This document shows, in pieces, positions 17,601-25,762 of a stretch of 31,876 bases of DNA. The stretch comes from Desulfobacteraceae bacterium (GTDB taxonomy: Bacteria > Desulfobacterota > Desulfobacteria > Desulfobacterales > Desulfobacteraceae), in the NCBI GenBank assembly GCA_022712835.1, contig JAFLJU010000014.1, forward strand, positions 1 through 31,876, read 5' to 3'. The notes under the pieces were generated by a model that was not told the DNA's origin, ran no database searches, and worked only from the letters and a program-made list of their open reading frames with translations. Position 1 is the first letter of the stretch; the number at the start of each line of letters is the position of its first letter. Both the position numbers and the translations under genes were made by a program.

Positions 17601-18984
17601 ATCCAGTTCCTGCACTACAGGCCTTATTCATATCGCTTTCAACAATTCTTCCACCGCTGATGTGGACAAATTTTGCATCCTGGCCGCCTATCTCAATTAC
17701 AGACAGATCTTTCCCCTTATCCGGATCTTGGGCAATAGCGGCGGTGGCATGGGCTACGATCTCGTTCAGAACGATAATCCGATCTTCGAAATCGGAAAAA
17801 ACAGCCCGAAGTAACGTGGCCACGGCTTCCCTTCCGGATCCGGTAACCCCGATTGCCCGTATGTCCGGATTCCCTTTTTTAAGGATGGTTGTGATCAAAC
17901 GTCTGCAGGCATCCACTGGATTTCCACGGGTTTGGTCATAGATATCTAATAGCTGTCGGCCGGTGTTTACGCTGGAGATAACAGCTTTAGCCCCGGTTGA
18001 ACCCAAATCCAGGCCAAGAACAGCCGGTTGCTTGTCCCAGTCAGTCGCCACGCCCTCTTCATCCATAATGGTGACTTGATCCTTCCAATTACTTGCAGGT
18101 TTAAGGACACCAAAACGTTTTTTGCGAATCTGAATGAGTTGGGTAACATCGGAAGGCAATGCCTGCAGCGAGGCTTTGTTGACCTGCTCCTTGGCAATCA
18201 TTGCGGCTCCTACCGCTTCAAAAACAAGACTGTGTTCAGGAAGTTTGACCTCTTGTCCCATGAACTTCTCAAATGCATTTTTAAAGGACTGAATCTGAGA
18301 GCTGCCCCCGATTAAATAAACCGGTCCTTTGACTTCATTTCGAGCAACCAATGCCCGTGTATTTCTAGCCACCGACCCGAAGAAACCGTTGAAAAGATCA
18401 TCGGCCGGTTTTCCCTGGTTGGCAAAATGGGTCATTTCACTTTTCGCAAATACAGAACATCGTGCGGTGATCGGAATACTGCTTTTTGCATTAAGGGCAA
18501 GTTGATCCGCTTCTTTGATTTCCATTCCAAAGCGACCGGCCATTTTTTGGATGTTTTCCCCGGTACCAGAAGAGCATTTTTCATTTTCAAGATATTGATA
18601 CTGAAAGCGTTGTCCGTTTCCGGCAGAGCCTTTAGCAACAGGCTGTCGCGTTAACACACTATACCCCCGCGCACCGACGTTGACAAGGTTCAAGGATGCT
18701 GCAAGATCCGGTTGATTCTCCAGCGCCGCCTCCTGGCAAGAGTCTTCAGGAAGTATTAAAACCGGTTCTGCCAACTCATCGGCATAAACTCCGGTTGCTC
18801 CCAAGGCGGCACAGGAGTCGATCCTATTTTCAGTGTACCAACTTTGAAAAACCTCGAATGGTTTTCCTTCATGGGTGATTCTTTGAACTTTTTCCAAAAT
18901 CATCGATCCCTGATCATCAATTATGGCTATGGCAAAACAGGCTGAAGCCTTGCCGAGATCACATCCTGCAACTCTGGTGCTCAT
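14689..18984 (-). CDS. Giant acyl-CoA dehydratase activase (tandem BadF/HgdC ATPase, DUF2229, HgdB-like)
   Basis: A 1431-residue soluble protein. It has two ASKHA-type activase domains in tandem. Domain 1 (about 1-290) has [11 protein letters not shown], a CSSGTG cysteine (C137) and a second one in [10 protein letters not shown] (C176). Domain 2 (about 321-600) has [35 protein letters not shown]456 in [11 protein letters not shown] and C496 in [13 protein letters not shown]2229-type domain follows from about 680 ([20 protein letters not shown]), then HgdB-like cysteine-bearing segments, including [20 protein letters not shown] near the C-terminus. Activases of this family use ATP to inject low-potential electrons into 2-hydroxyacyl-CoA dehydratases or benzoyl-CoA reductases. 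Here the activase and dehydratase-like parts are fused. The substrate is unknown. The gene follows marR after 86 bp and is convergent with the sigma-54 activator. Confidence 0.9.
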   Translation of the reverse strand: MSTRVAGCDLGKASACFAIAIIDDQGSMILEKVQRITHEGKPFEVFQSWYTENRIDSCAALGATGVYADELAEPVLILPEDSCQEAALENQPDLAASLNLVNVGARGYSVLTRQPVAKGSAGNGQRFQYQYLENEKCSSGTGENIQKMAGRFGMEIKEADQLALNAKSSIPITARCSVFAKSEMTHFANQGKPADDLFNGFFGSVARNTRALVARNEVKGPVYLIGGSSQIQSFKNAFEKFMGQEVKLPEHSLVFEAVGAAMIAKEQVNKASLQALPSDVTQLIQIRKKRFGVLKPASNWKDQVTIMDEEGVATDWDKQPAVLGLDLGSTGAKAVISSVNTGRQLLDIYDQTRGNPVDACRRLITTILKKGNPDIRAIGVTGSGREAVATLLRAVFSDFEDRIIVLNEIVAHATAAIAQDPDKGKDLSVIEIGGQDAKFVHISGGRIVESDMNKACSAGTGSFLEEQALFYDIDNIEKFISLAASAKNPPDLGQMCTVFVAESGAEAIKEGFELGDIFAGFQYSVIHNYLNRVMGQRTLGKRVFFQGKPASNPSLAWTLAAVSKREIFVPPNPGAMGAWGIGLCAIDQIGPQILADAMALDIKSTLDADIKERSEFRCKDPECQTLCAIEKTIIRIGDETKTAISGGACPKYEISSRTLKKLEKTTPNPFEMRQKACLSYIKERDNTPQIAIPQIGALSGFIPWAATFIQELGFSVVLLSPDSKSLAKGEQMCYSFDSCGPQKIAHAVCDTDIPLLFFPKIQSFPDRDGRGGESCVTEQSQPEVIEQSLKTRNRNVKVLRPALSFQYGMETDAVLNELSGLAERLGVDESKIETAAKKAALAQKEYEKELAKIGKQVLNYGREHNLPMVLVCGTLHVIHDPAINAGIPNLLRQNGTLAIPMDCFPVNPETPLMKKIYLGDPNRYLRAAATAQKMGDVFPLMLSSFGCGPSSMIEQFFQTMLKGYPHTILESDGHGGAAGYITRIQAFLQSVKQTAGERINNKNEGCLPDNSKALSYVDSQKGKGPFLSKDVKYVFLTGSDYMGDLYAAVYRSFGYDAGTAAPLSESSYTAGKSDCSGKECMSYQLVWGAFREYLDKNPPEKETRLMQTTARNCRAGLFTIKDQISIERMGLDHIVEIAPARVSESLAMFTQTFAGMTVLDILRQFYVYYLPLETPSKQNESMYRKYCNQVIKIIEKPVSKGFRQSFRLGGKWRSLKKILINAAKDFARLNGKVPKGQNFRTVFVSGDVMTKGSDFANGNLYHYLSAKNIRLVVEPGTDFMESLAYALPSLVFGFKTKEPQRKFFRTIMVSIRKSLYSKVSKLHPWLPMPETTAHLAVANEIIDIRTNSAAIAQVGSVLHQWRTGKYDGIVFCACWGCDSGLVTESLLRHQKNIPYLFFYDDGTPLDERKINSFAFRLHRNQAVNTGEMLPN

Positions 18985-19070
18985 ATGTTCTCCTCACTGA
19001 AAATGATTTTGGAAATTTTTTCATTCCTTGGTAAGCGTCTTTGACTTGAAGCTATGGGAAATTGACCCTC

Positions 19071-19523
19071 TTATTTTTTTTTCATCTGCATATTTTCAAT
19101 AAACCTTTTTAACACCTTTTTGGTTGTTTCCATTTCCTGGTCTGAGATACCTTCAAACATTGATGTTAATGCTTCATCAACAACTTTCGTAACAGGTGTT
19201 TGAGCGGTTCTACCTTTCTTCGTCAGAAAAATTTTAAGTGCACGTCGATCATTTGGATCTGATTGACGCTCAATTAAACCGTCTCTTTCCATACGATCAA
19301 TCATTCCTGTCATACTGGATGGTTCCAGGCCAACCTTTTTGCCAAGCTTGGAAGCCTGTAATCCGTCTTGATCCCAGAGTATCATTAAGACCCCTAGATA
19401 AGCAGGTTTAACCTCACCCACGCCATTGTCGCCCAGCTTTTTTCTTAACATCGAGGTTGAGGCCAAATAAGCTCTGGAAACAAAATAGTACGGGCAGTTC
19501 GCTAGGAGTTTATTGATATCCAT
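19071..19523 (-). CDS. MarR-family transcriptional regulator
   Basis: A 150-residue winged-helix repressor. The HTH and wing are visible as LQASKLGKKVGLEPSSMTGM, then IDRMERDGLIERQSDPNDRR, with the conserved D-x-R-A pattern; flanking N- and C-terminal helices form the dimer. The start at 19523 (MDINKLLANCPYYF) has a GGAAAAG site and gives the normal family length; the frame is open to 19568. It is transcribed ahead of the giant activase gene with 86 bp between them, so the two probably share the strong promoter upstream, which carries a palindromic operator. The likely ligand is a CoA thioester or aromatic acid metabolised by the activase-dependent pathway, but that is inference. Confidence 0.92.
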   Translation of the reverse strand: MDINKLLANCPYYFVSRAYLASTSMLRKKLGDNGVGEVKPAYLGVLMILWDQDGLQASKLGKKVGLEPSSMTGMIDRMERDGLIERQSDPNDRRALKIFLTKKGRTAQTPVTKVVDEALTSMFEGISDQEMETTKKVLKRFIENMQMKKK

Positions 19524-19553
19524 AAAATACTTTTCCGTAAATTTAATATGCCT

Positions 19554-19593
19554 AATATATGCACCCATATATTACGTATGCATAATATATGGG
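19554..19593. promoter_or_regulatory. Nested palindromic operator upstream of marR
   Basis: CCCATATATTA (19564-19574) and TAATATATGGG (19583-19593) form a perfect 11-bp inverted repeat around an 8-bp spacer. A second perfect repeat, AATATATG-CACC-CATATATT (19554-19573), overlaps it. Two half-shared palindromes across the -10 box and transcript start of marR are what an autorepressing MarR dimer pair would bind. Confidence 0.7.
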
Positions 19594-19610
19594 TACAAAA
19601 AAAATGTCAA
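19582..19610 (-). promoter_or_regulatory. Strong sigma-70 promoter of the marR-activase operon
   Basis: Minus strand: TTGACA (19610-19605), 17-bp spacer containing eight T, TATTAT (19587-19582). The -35 box and spacing are consensus, and the -10 has one mismatch. The -10 box lies inside the right arm of the palindrome at 19564-19593, so repressor binding would block the polymerase. Confidence 0.7.
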
Positions 19611-19764
19611 ACTAAAAATGAACGATAATTCAATTCACTCATAAAACCCTGCAAAACAGGGAGTTGTAATAGTTGTCTGCGCTGATGAGTCATGGGTGGG
19701 GATGAGTTTGAATTCTTGTAAACGCCTTGTCTTTGTATCATTTCAGCTCTGGCTGACCATACAA

Positions 19765-19793
19765 AAGGCCCTCCTGGGTTCCAGGAGGGCCTT
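19765..19793. terminator. Rho-independent terminator of the pyrimidine operon
   Basis: AAGGCCCTCCTGG (19765-19777) pairs perfectly with CCAGGAGGGCCTT (19781-19793) around a 3-base loop, with a T-tract on the minus-strand side. It lies 27 bp past the hydA stop and ends the gntR-to-hydA operon. It may also act on plus-strand transcripts. Confidence 0.88.
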
Positions 19794-19819
19794 GGGTTTT
19801 GTAATATTTTTTAGAAAAA

Positions 19820-21211
19820 TTAAAGATGGGTGAGGGGTACCCGTTTGACAAAGCGGCCATGGCCTTTTTCTCCGACAAATTCCATATGATCCTTTTCCCA
19901 TTGGGCCACCTTTTTACCCCGGGAATAGACCTCAACGGGCATGCCGGTAACTTCCATTCCTTCATAGGGCGTATAGTCCACATTCATGTGAAGCTTTTCC
20001 TGGGTGATGGTAAATTTTTGGGTGGGGTCAAAAATAACAATATCGGCATCCTTGCCAACAACGATTTCTCCCTTGTCGGCAAGACCAAACATTTTAGCCG
20101 TGGCAGTGGACAACACATCCACCATTTTTTCCAGGGTGATTTTGCCTTTGACCACCCCTTCGGAATGCATGAGCATTAGCAGGGTTTCAATCCCCGGTGC
20201 GCCGTTGGGGATTTTCCTGTAATCATCCCTGCCGTTCATGTCTTTTTTCCCCTTGATATCAAAGGGGCAGTGGTCGGTTGAAAGGATCTGGACATCCCCT
20301 CGGTTGATACCCTCCCACAGGGCCTGGTTGCTTTCCTTTGTTCGCAAAGGAGGTGACATCACATATTTGGCACCGTTAAATCCTTCTTCTTTGTACCGCT
20401 CTTCGTCCAGAAGAAGATATTGGGGGCAGGTTTCGGCAAAGACTTTGACCCCTTTGTCACGAGCTTCTTTTACCCTTGCAAGGCCCTCTTTGGAGGAAAG
20501 ATGCACAATATAAATTCGGGAACCGGTCAATTCCACCATTTTGGCAGCTCTGGATATCGCTTCCTCTTCGGCGATATTGGGCCGGCTTTTGGCATGGTAG
20601 TATGGGGTCAGGGTGCCGGCCTTTTCAAACTCATGGTTGAGGTGGTCAATCATGTGGACATTTTCCGCATGGACCTGTACCAGCCCCCCATATTTTTTGG
20701 TTTCCTCAAGTAATTTGATCATGGTGGCATCATCCACCCTGAAATCATAAACCATGAAGATTTTAAAACTGGGGGTGCCGTATTCCAGGATGGCATCGCG
20801 GATCTCGTCAATGACTTCCGGGCGCGGGTCCGTGATGGCAGGATGAAGGGAATAATCAACTGCCACCTTCCCTTCGGCCCAGGATTGTTTTCTTTCCAGG
20901 GCCTGTTTGATGGACTCCCCTTTTTGCTGGATATCAAAGTCAACCACAGCGGTGACACCGCCGCAGGCAGCGGCAATGGTGCCGGTTTCATAGTCATCCT
21001 GGGCATGGGTGCCCATGAAGGGCATGGCCAGATGGGTGTGGGGATCAATGGCGCCGGGCAGCACATATTTACCGGTGGCATCCACAATCGTTTCGGCGGT
21101 ATAGGCAAGGTCGCTACCGATGGCTTTTATTTTGCCGTTTTCAACATATACGTCAGCTATATAAGAGCTTACGGACGTGACAACCAAACCATTCTTTATT
21201 AAGACAGACAT
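19820..21211 (-). CDS. hydA: Dihydropyrimidinase / hydantoinase
   Basis: A 463-residue cyclic amidohydrolase that opens dihydrouracil or dihydrothymine to the N-carbamoyl-beta-amino acid. The N-terminal MSVLIKNGLVVTSVSSYIAD strand pattern is typical. The zinc ligands H58 and H60 are in DPHTHL, the carboxylated lysine K150 is in SFKIFMVYDF, H181 is in VHAENVHM, a further His is in IYIVHLSS and the catalytic Asp is in LSTDHCPFD. The length is normal for the family. It is the last gene of the operon, 15 bp behind preA with an AAAGGAGG site, and is followed by a strong terminator. Linkage to preTA favours dihydropyrimidines over hydantoins as true substrate. A 55-bp relic of a similar gene lies at 7706-7760. 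Confidence 0.93.
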   Translation of the reverse strand: MSVLIKNGLVVTSVSSYIADVYVENGKIKAIGSDLAYTAETIVDATGKYVLPGAIDPHTHLAMPFMGTHAQDDYETGTIAAACGGVTAVVDFDIQQKGESIKQALERKQSWAEGKVAVDYSLHPAITDPRPEVIDEIRDAILEYGTPSFKIFMVYDFRVDDATMIKLLEETKKYGGLVQVHAENVHMIDHLNHEFEKAGTLTPYYHAKSRPNIAEEEAISRAAKMVELTGSRIYIVHLSSKEGLARVKEARDKGVKVFAETCPQYLLLDEERYKEEGFNGAKYVMSPPLRTKESNQALWEGINRGDVQILSTDHCPFDIKGKKDMNGRDDYRKIPNGAPGIETLLMLMHSEGVVKGKITLEKMVDVLSTATAKMFGLADKGEIVVGKDADIVIFDPTQKFTITQEKLHMNVDYTPYEGMEVTGMPVEVYSRGKKVAQWEKDHMEFVGEKGHGRFVKRVPLTHL

Positions 21212-21226
21212 CTTTTGCCTCCTTTC

Positions 21227-22519
21227 TTAAGATTGTTTAAACGGTTGATAGTTCAGCTTATCTTCCAGATCCTTGCCCATGACAACAGCCTCTTCTCGTT
21301 TCCAGGTACTGGGCATCTCTTTATAAGAGATGATATCGCAGATGGGGCAGACAAAACTGCAGATCATACAGCTTAAGCATTTATTTTCATCAAGAACAGG
21401 GCGTCTTTTTACCCCGTCCCACTCCAGGGCAAACCCCCCGGCATCCTTGCAAACCGTATAACATTGGCCGCATCCCACGCATTTTTCCAGGTTGTATTCG
21501 GCACGTCCCTGGCGTTTCAGATCAAATTTATCAGTGGTCTTTAAATTGGGCAGGGCCCGTCCCACAAGATCTTCCATTTTGCAGATTTCTTTTTCAACCA
21601 TGAAATCAGTGATCCCTTCGATCATGTCTTCCACAATGCCGTATCCATAATGGATAATGCCCGTTGTGACCTGGATGGTGGAGGACCCCAAAAGGATATA
21701 CTCCAGGGCATCCACCCATGTTTCAATGCCGCCGATACCGGACAGGGGCAGTGATAATTCTTCGCACTTGGCCATCTCAGAGATAAACCGCAACCCGATG
21801 GGTTTGACCGCAGGTCCCGAGGTGCCGCTGATGGATCCCATTCCAAATACATTGGGTTTGGGGGTAAGGCAGTTCAGGTCAATCTGAGAAATCCCGCTCA
21901 CCGTGTTGATGGCGGATATGGCGTCGGCACCTCCTTGTTTTGCATAAAGTGCCGGTTCGTTCATGTCTGTTATATTGGGGGTCATCTTGGCAATAACCGG
22001 TATGGAGACCACTTGTTTTACCGTGGCGGTAAATTTTTCAATGAGATCAAAGGCTTTGCCCACATGGTGGCCGGCGCCTTCCACAGACATATGTGGGCAG
22101 GAGAAATTTAACTCCAGCATGTCGGCCCCATTGTCTTCGGAAACCTTGGCCAGATAGGCCCACTCATCATTGGAAAACCCCATGATGCTGGAGATGAGCA
22201 CATGCTCCGGGTAGGTTTTCTTTAAATACAAGAAATCCGCCAGATTGTCTTTCAAGGACCGGTCGGAGATCATTTCAACATTTTGAAGTCCCACCAGTTT
22301 TTTATTGCCATAGTCCAATCCGGTCATTCTAGGAGAGGGGTGAATGATGGGGGTGGTGTCGGAGTTCAAGGTTTTAAACACCACACCGGCCCATCCGGCC
22401 TCAAAGGATCTGGCCACCATTTCCGCAGAGTTGGAAACAGGAGAGGAGGACAGAAGAAAAGGGTTTTTAAATTTTATGCCGCAAAAATCAATGGATAGAT
22501 CGATATCGTTTTTATTCAT
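21227..22519 (-). CDS. preA: NAD-dependent dihydropyrimidine dehydrogenase, PreA subunit
   Basis: A 430-residue FMN and iron-sulfur subunit that, with PreT, reduces uracil or thymine to the 5,6-dihydro compound. The first 300 residues form a dihydroorotate dehydrogenase-type FMN barrel (DFCGIKFKNPFLLSSSPVSN, LELNFSCPHMS with the catalytic Cys, PVIAKMTPNITDM, LSGIGGIETWVDALEYILLG). The C-terminal ferredoxin domain has CVGCGQCYTVC and CLSCMICSFVCP for two 4Fe-4S clusters. I start at the ATG at 22519, which has AAGGAGG upstream and fits the family N-terminus; the frame is open to 22675. Its start overlaps the end of preT by 8 bp, so the two are translationally coupled, as expected for a heteromer. 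Confidence 0.95.
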   Translation of the reverse strand: MNKNDIDLSIDFCGIKFKNPFLLSSSPVSNSAEMVARSFEAGWAGVVFKTLNSDTTPIIHPSPRMTGLDYGNKKLVGLQNVEMISDRSLKDNLADFLYLKKTYPEHVLISSIMGFSNDEWAYLAKVSEDNGADMLELNFSCPHMSVEGAGHHVGKAFDLIEKFTATVKQVVSIPVIAKMTPNITDMNEPALYAKQGGADAISAINTVSGISQIDLNCLTPKPNVFGMGSISGTSGPAVKPIGLRFISEMAKCEELSLPLSGIGGIETWVDALEYILLGSSTIQVTTGIIHYGYGIVEDMIEGITDFMVEKEICKMEDLVGRALPNLKTTDKFDLKRQGRAEYNLEKCVGCGQCYTVCKDAGGFALEWDGVKRRPVLDENKCLSCMICSFVCPICDIISYKEMPSTWKREEAVVMGKDLEDKLNYQPFKQS

Positions 22520-23825
22520 CCGAACCCCTCCTTTGTTGCAAATAGCTGTCCATGGTGTGGGCAGCTGTTTTTCCATCCTGAACCGCATTGACCACAAGAG
22601 AGGGGCCACGGACGATGTCTCCCCCGGCAAAGATCCCTTCCTTTGAGGTCTTGCAATCAATAAGGGAGGCGGCAATTAATTTTTTTTCATCAATTTTCAC
22701 CCCGGGATAGGCCTTGTCTGAATCGTCAAAGGCTTTGTTTCCAATGGCCTCCACAACCAGATCAATTCCCAGGGTCCAGTCGGAGTTATTGACCGAAACG
22801 GGAGAGCGTCTTTGATCCCCCTTTGCGGGTGCCAATTGGGTCCGGGTCAGGGTAATCCCGGTGAGCTTGCCAGATGAATCTATAACAACCCCCTTGGGCT
22901 GGTTGAGGATCAGAAAATGGACATCGCTTTCAAGGGATTCAATGCGTTCGTCAGCTTCTGCAGGCATCTGATTAAAGGATCTTCTGTAGATCAAATAGAC
23001 ATCTTCTGCCCCAAGAATTTGCGCGTAGCCAGCACAATCCATGGCAACGGATCCGCCGCCGATGACGGCCACCCGTTTTCCTTTCACCTGGTCTTTTACA
23101 AGATCTGGCTGGCCCTTGTGTGGGCTGGATAAAAACTCCACGGAATTTAGGACCCCTTTGGGATTTTCGTCAAAAATACTGACGGCATCCCAGAGACCCG
23201 TTGCGATGAAAACCGCGTCAAATCCTTTTGAAAGAAGCGCTTCTGCCTCGCCTATCTGCCTGATGGGATGATTGCATTCAAATTTTACCCCCAGATCGAT
23301 GATATCTTGCAGTTCCTCTTTCAAATAGTCTTTGCTGAACCGATGGGAGGGAACCCCGTACCGCAGGACCCCTCCGGGTTCCGCCATTTTTTCAAAGATG
23401 GTGACCGGATACCCGCGTTTGGCAAGCTCGGCACCGCAGCTCAAACCTGCCGGGCCCGATCCGATGATGGCCACCTTTTCCTTGGTGGGTTCTTTGGGTT
23501 CAAAAACCTTGAATCCTATTTCCCGGCCGTGTCTGACAAGAAATTCCTGGATCTTCCCAATTTCTATGGGGCGGTCCAAGAGACTTGCGGCACATTCTTT
23601 TTCACAAAGCCTTGCCGTGGGGCATAAGATACCACAGGCGCCCCCCAGGATATTATTTTCCTTGATGGTACGAATGGCGCCTTTGATGTTCTGCATCTTA
23701 AATTTCTTGATAAATCTGCCCGGGTCTGTATTGGCCGGACACCCTTTGGAACAGGGCGCATCGTGGCAAAGCAGACATCGGTCTGCTTCTGCCAGGGCCC
23801 GGCTGAAATCATATCTTTTGTTCAT
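22512..23825 (-). CDS. preT: NAD-dependent dihydropyrimidine dehydrogenase, PreT subunit
   Basis: A 437-residue flavoprotein related to the small subunit of glutamate synthase. The N-terminal iron-sulfur part has CLLCHDAPCSKGCP and CGILCPTARLCEKEC. An FAD-binding Rossmann motif follows (VAIIGSGPAGLSCGAELAKRGYP), then an NAD(P)H-binding motif (VAVIGGGSVAMDCAGYAQIL), with GIFAGGDIVRGPSLVVNAV as the closing FAD contact. It carries electrons from NADH to PreA for pyrimidine reduction. Related proteins can run in either direction, but the surrounding complete catabolic set argues for pyrimidine breakdown. It lies 14 bp after the aminotransferase gene with an AAGGAG site. Confidence 0.94.
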   Translation of the reverse strand: MNKRYDFSRALAEADRCLLCHDAPCSKGCPANTDPGRFIKKFKMQNIKGAIRTIKENNILGGACGILCPTARLCEKECAASLLDRPIEIGKIQEFLVRHGREIGFKVFEPKEPTKEKVAIIGSGPAGLSCGAELAKRGYPVTIFEKMAEPGGVLRYGVPSHRFSKDYLKEELQDIIDLGVKFECNHPIRQIGEAEALLSKGFDAVFIATGLWDAVSIFDENPKGVLNSVEFLSSPHKGQPDLVKDQVKGKRVAVIGGGSVAMDCAGYAQILGAEDVYLIYRRSFNQMPAEADERIESLESDVHFLILNQPKGVVIDSSGKLTGITLTRTQLAPAKGDQRRSPVSVNNSDWTLGIDLVVEAIGNKAFDDSDKAYPGVKIDEKKLIAASLIDCKTSKEGIFAGGDIVRGPSLVVNAVQDGKTAAHTMDSYLQQRRGSDE

Positions 23826-23839
23826 AAACGCTCCTTTTC

Positions 23840-25225
23840 CTAGGATGAGAATTCTGAACTTCTTGAGGCGGCAATACCGGTACTGACAGTTTGTTCATCT
23901 GCAATGGTCAATGCTTTATCCAGGATATGGATGGCCTTGTCTATCTCTTCTTTGGTGATAATAAGGGGGGGCGCGATCACCAGGTTATCATACCAGGCAA
24001 GGATATACAGACCGTTTTTAAAACACTCGGCAGCCACTTTTCCCGTCATGAGTGGGGCACCGGTCAGCTTGTCCTGTTTGACATTAAAGGCTTCTTTGGT
24101 CTTTCTGTTCTTGACCAGTTCAAATCCCCATAAATGGCCCATACCCCTGACATCGCCTACGCATTCGTGTTTGTCTGCTAATTTGTATAGTTCCGCCTTC
24201 AGGTGTTCACCGCCTTCAGAGATAATCCCGGCCGCTTCTATCCGTTTGTATTCTGCAATGGCCGGGGGAATGGCGGAAAGGGATAGGGCATGGTAGGCAT
24301 AGGTATGGCCGTGGCAGAACATTTCATCTTCAAAAAAATCGGCCACCTTGTCCGAGGCTGCTGTGATTCCGATGGGGGTATAGGCTGAGGTTACGCCCTT
24401 GGCCGTTGTCATGATGTCTGGTTTGACATTCCAATGGTCCATGGCAAATTTTTTGCCGGTTCTATACCATCCGGTCATTACCTCATCGGCAATCAGGAGC
24501 ACATCATTCTCATCACAGATTTTCCGGATCAGGGGGAAATACTCCGGGGGCGGCACAATCCGGCCGTTGGTTCCCACAATGGGCTCCACAATCATGGCTG
24601 CCACATTGCCGTCCTCTTTGATCATGTAATCAACATAGCGGGCACATTGCATGTCACAGGAGGGATAGGTCTGACCCATGGGGCAGCGGTAACAATAGCA
24701 ATCCGGTGCAAAACAGACCCCTTCCACTGTATACCGGGCCCGCTCGGTGAGGATTCTTCTGGGGTCTCCGGTAAAGGCCATGCCGGCCGAGGTGGCCCCA
24801 TGGAAGGAATGGTATCTTGAAATGATTTTATATCTGGGCGCCTGGGATTGACGGGTCATGACAAGGGCCCCATCGTTGGCTTCGGTGCCGCTGGTGGAAA
24901 AAAAGAATTTGTTCAACCCTTCAGGCATCATGGATTGGATGGCTTCCAGCGCATCTATGGCAACCTCTGTGATGAACCCCGGTGCAATGTAAGGAAGTTG
25001 TTCCGCCTGCTTGATAATGGCTTCAATGATGGGCTTGTTTTTATGACCCAGACTGGAACAGATCAGCTGGGAAGAAAAATCAATATAGGGTTTGTCCTTA
25101 TAATCGTAGAAATAAACACCTTCTGCATCTTTGATTAAAAGAGGTGAAGTCCAGGCACTTTGCTTATTCCAGGTACCAAATGTGTGTTTAGCCATCTCTT
25201 TTATTCTGTTTTCAATGTTGTTCAT
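23840..25225 (-). CDS. Class III omega-aminotransferase (probable beta-alanine/beta-aminoisobutyrate transaminase)
   Basis: A 461-residue PLP enzyme of fold type I. The elements STSGTEANDGALVMTRQ, SRYHSFHGAT, the PLP-contact Asp in LLIADEVMTGWYRTG and the Schiff-base lysine K276 in TTAKGVTSAYTPIG are all present. A cysteine-rich loop, CFAPDCYCYRCPMGQTYPSC (from C171) with DMQC behind it, holds six Cys in 24 residues. Similar loops occur in some pyruvate-dependent family members. In this operon it should convert beta-alanine to malonate semialdehyde and beta-aminoisobutyrate to methylmalonate semialdehyde, feeding mmsA. It could also accept GABA or taurine; specificity is inferred from neighbours. 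It lies 25 bp after the ferritin-like gene and 14 bp before preT. Confidence 0.9.
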   Translation of the reverse strand: MNNIENRIKEMAKHTFGTWNKQSAWTSPLLIKDAEGVYFYDYKDKPYIDFSSQLICSSLGHKNKPIIEAIIKQAEQLPYIAPGFITEVAIDALEAIQSMMPEGLNKFFFSTSGTEANDGALVMTRQSQAPRYKIISRYHSFHGATSAGMAFTGDPRRILTERARYTVEGVCFAPDCYCYRCPMGQTYPSCDMQCARYVDYMIKEDGNVAAMIVEPIVGTNGRIVPPPEYFPLIRKICDENDVLLIADEVMTGWYRTGKKFAMDHWNVKPDIMTTAKGVTSAYTPIGITAASDKVADFFEDEMFCHGHTYAYHALSLSAIPPAIAEYKRIEAAGIISEGGEHLKAELYKLADKHECVGDVRGMGHLWGFELVKNRKTKEAFNVKQDKLTGAPLMTGKVAAECFKNGLYILAWYDNLVIAPPLIITKEEIDKAIHILDKALTIADEQTVSTGIAASRSSEFSS

Positions 25226-25250
25226 AGATCACCCCTTTGTATATCCTATT

Positions 25251-25679
25251 TTAAATAGTGTTTATCATATTGAGACGGGCAGTATGTTTTTTGGCCAATA
25301 ATTTCAATGCAACACCCACTTCCGGCAGGGCTTTTATTTTAACGGCGGCGGTGATGTAATAATCTATGGATCGTTGTTCCAGTTTTTTTGCCGTTTCTAA
25401 AATGTTTGCCCCGGTCATGCCGATGCAAACATTGTCTTCAGTACAAAAGGGTGCCCGGATAAAATCCTGGATGGGTTCCAAAATCATCTCGGTTACATTT
25501 TCTCTTCTGGTTCTCTGGACAATGGCAATCAATTTTTTGCCTTCTTTGATGAATGATTCGATCAAAGCGGTTTGTTCGTCGGATTCTGTGAATTTGACGG
25601 CTTCTGAATAAAAGGCCATATCCTGGATTTCAAATCCTTCTGCAAAGGTTAATATGCTTCCAAAGCTTGTCAGCGGCAT
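25251..25679 (-). CDS. Ferritin-like four-helix protein of unknown role in the pyrimidine operon
   Basis: A 142-residue, wholly helical soluble protein. It opens with SFGSILTFAEGFEIQDMAFY and continues with helices IKEGKKLIAIVQRTRREN, AKKLEQRSIDYYITAAVKIK and a last helix with KKHTARLNMI. The spacing of acidic, tyrosine and histidine residues resembles the rubrerythrin/ferritin-like fold, but not every di-iron ligand position is convincingly acidic, so metal binding is uncertain. The strong AAGGAG start and its place between mmsA and the aminotransferase (25 bp) show it is an operon member. No standard pyrimidine catabolism step is missing that it would supply. A regulator, metal store or oxygen-protection protein are all possible. 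Confidence 0.75.
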   Translation of the reverse strand: MPLTSFGSILTFAEGFEIQDMAFYSEAVKFTESDEQTALIESFIKEGKKLIAIVQRTRRENVTEMILEPIQDFIRAPFCTEDNVCIGMTGANILETAKKLEQRSIDYYITAAVKIKALPEVGVALKLLAKKHTARLNMINTI

Positions 25680-25706
25680 GGGTGTTTCTCCTTCAATAAA
25701 TTAAAA

Positions 25707-25738
25707 ATATCTGCCGTGCCCAGAGGCACGGCAGATAT
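25707..25738. terminator. Perfect 14-bp hairpin inside the operon (partial terminator or RNA-processing site)
   Basis: ATATCTGCCGTGCC (25707-25720) pairs with GGCACGGCAGATAT (25725-25738) around CAGA. On the minus strand, in the 83-bp gap between mmsA and the ferritin-like gene, the stem is followed by five T, so it fits an intrinsic terminator. Because the downstream genes belong to the same pathway it probably only attenuates, or protects the 3' end of a gntR-mmsA transcript. Confidence 0.7.
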
Positions 25739-25762
25739 GAGTTGCTTATATCAGCTTATGCT

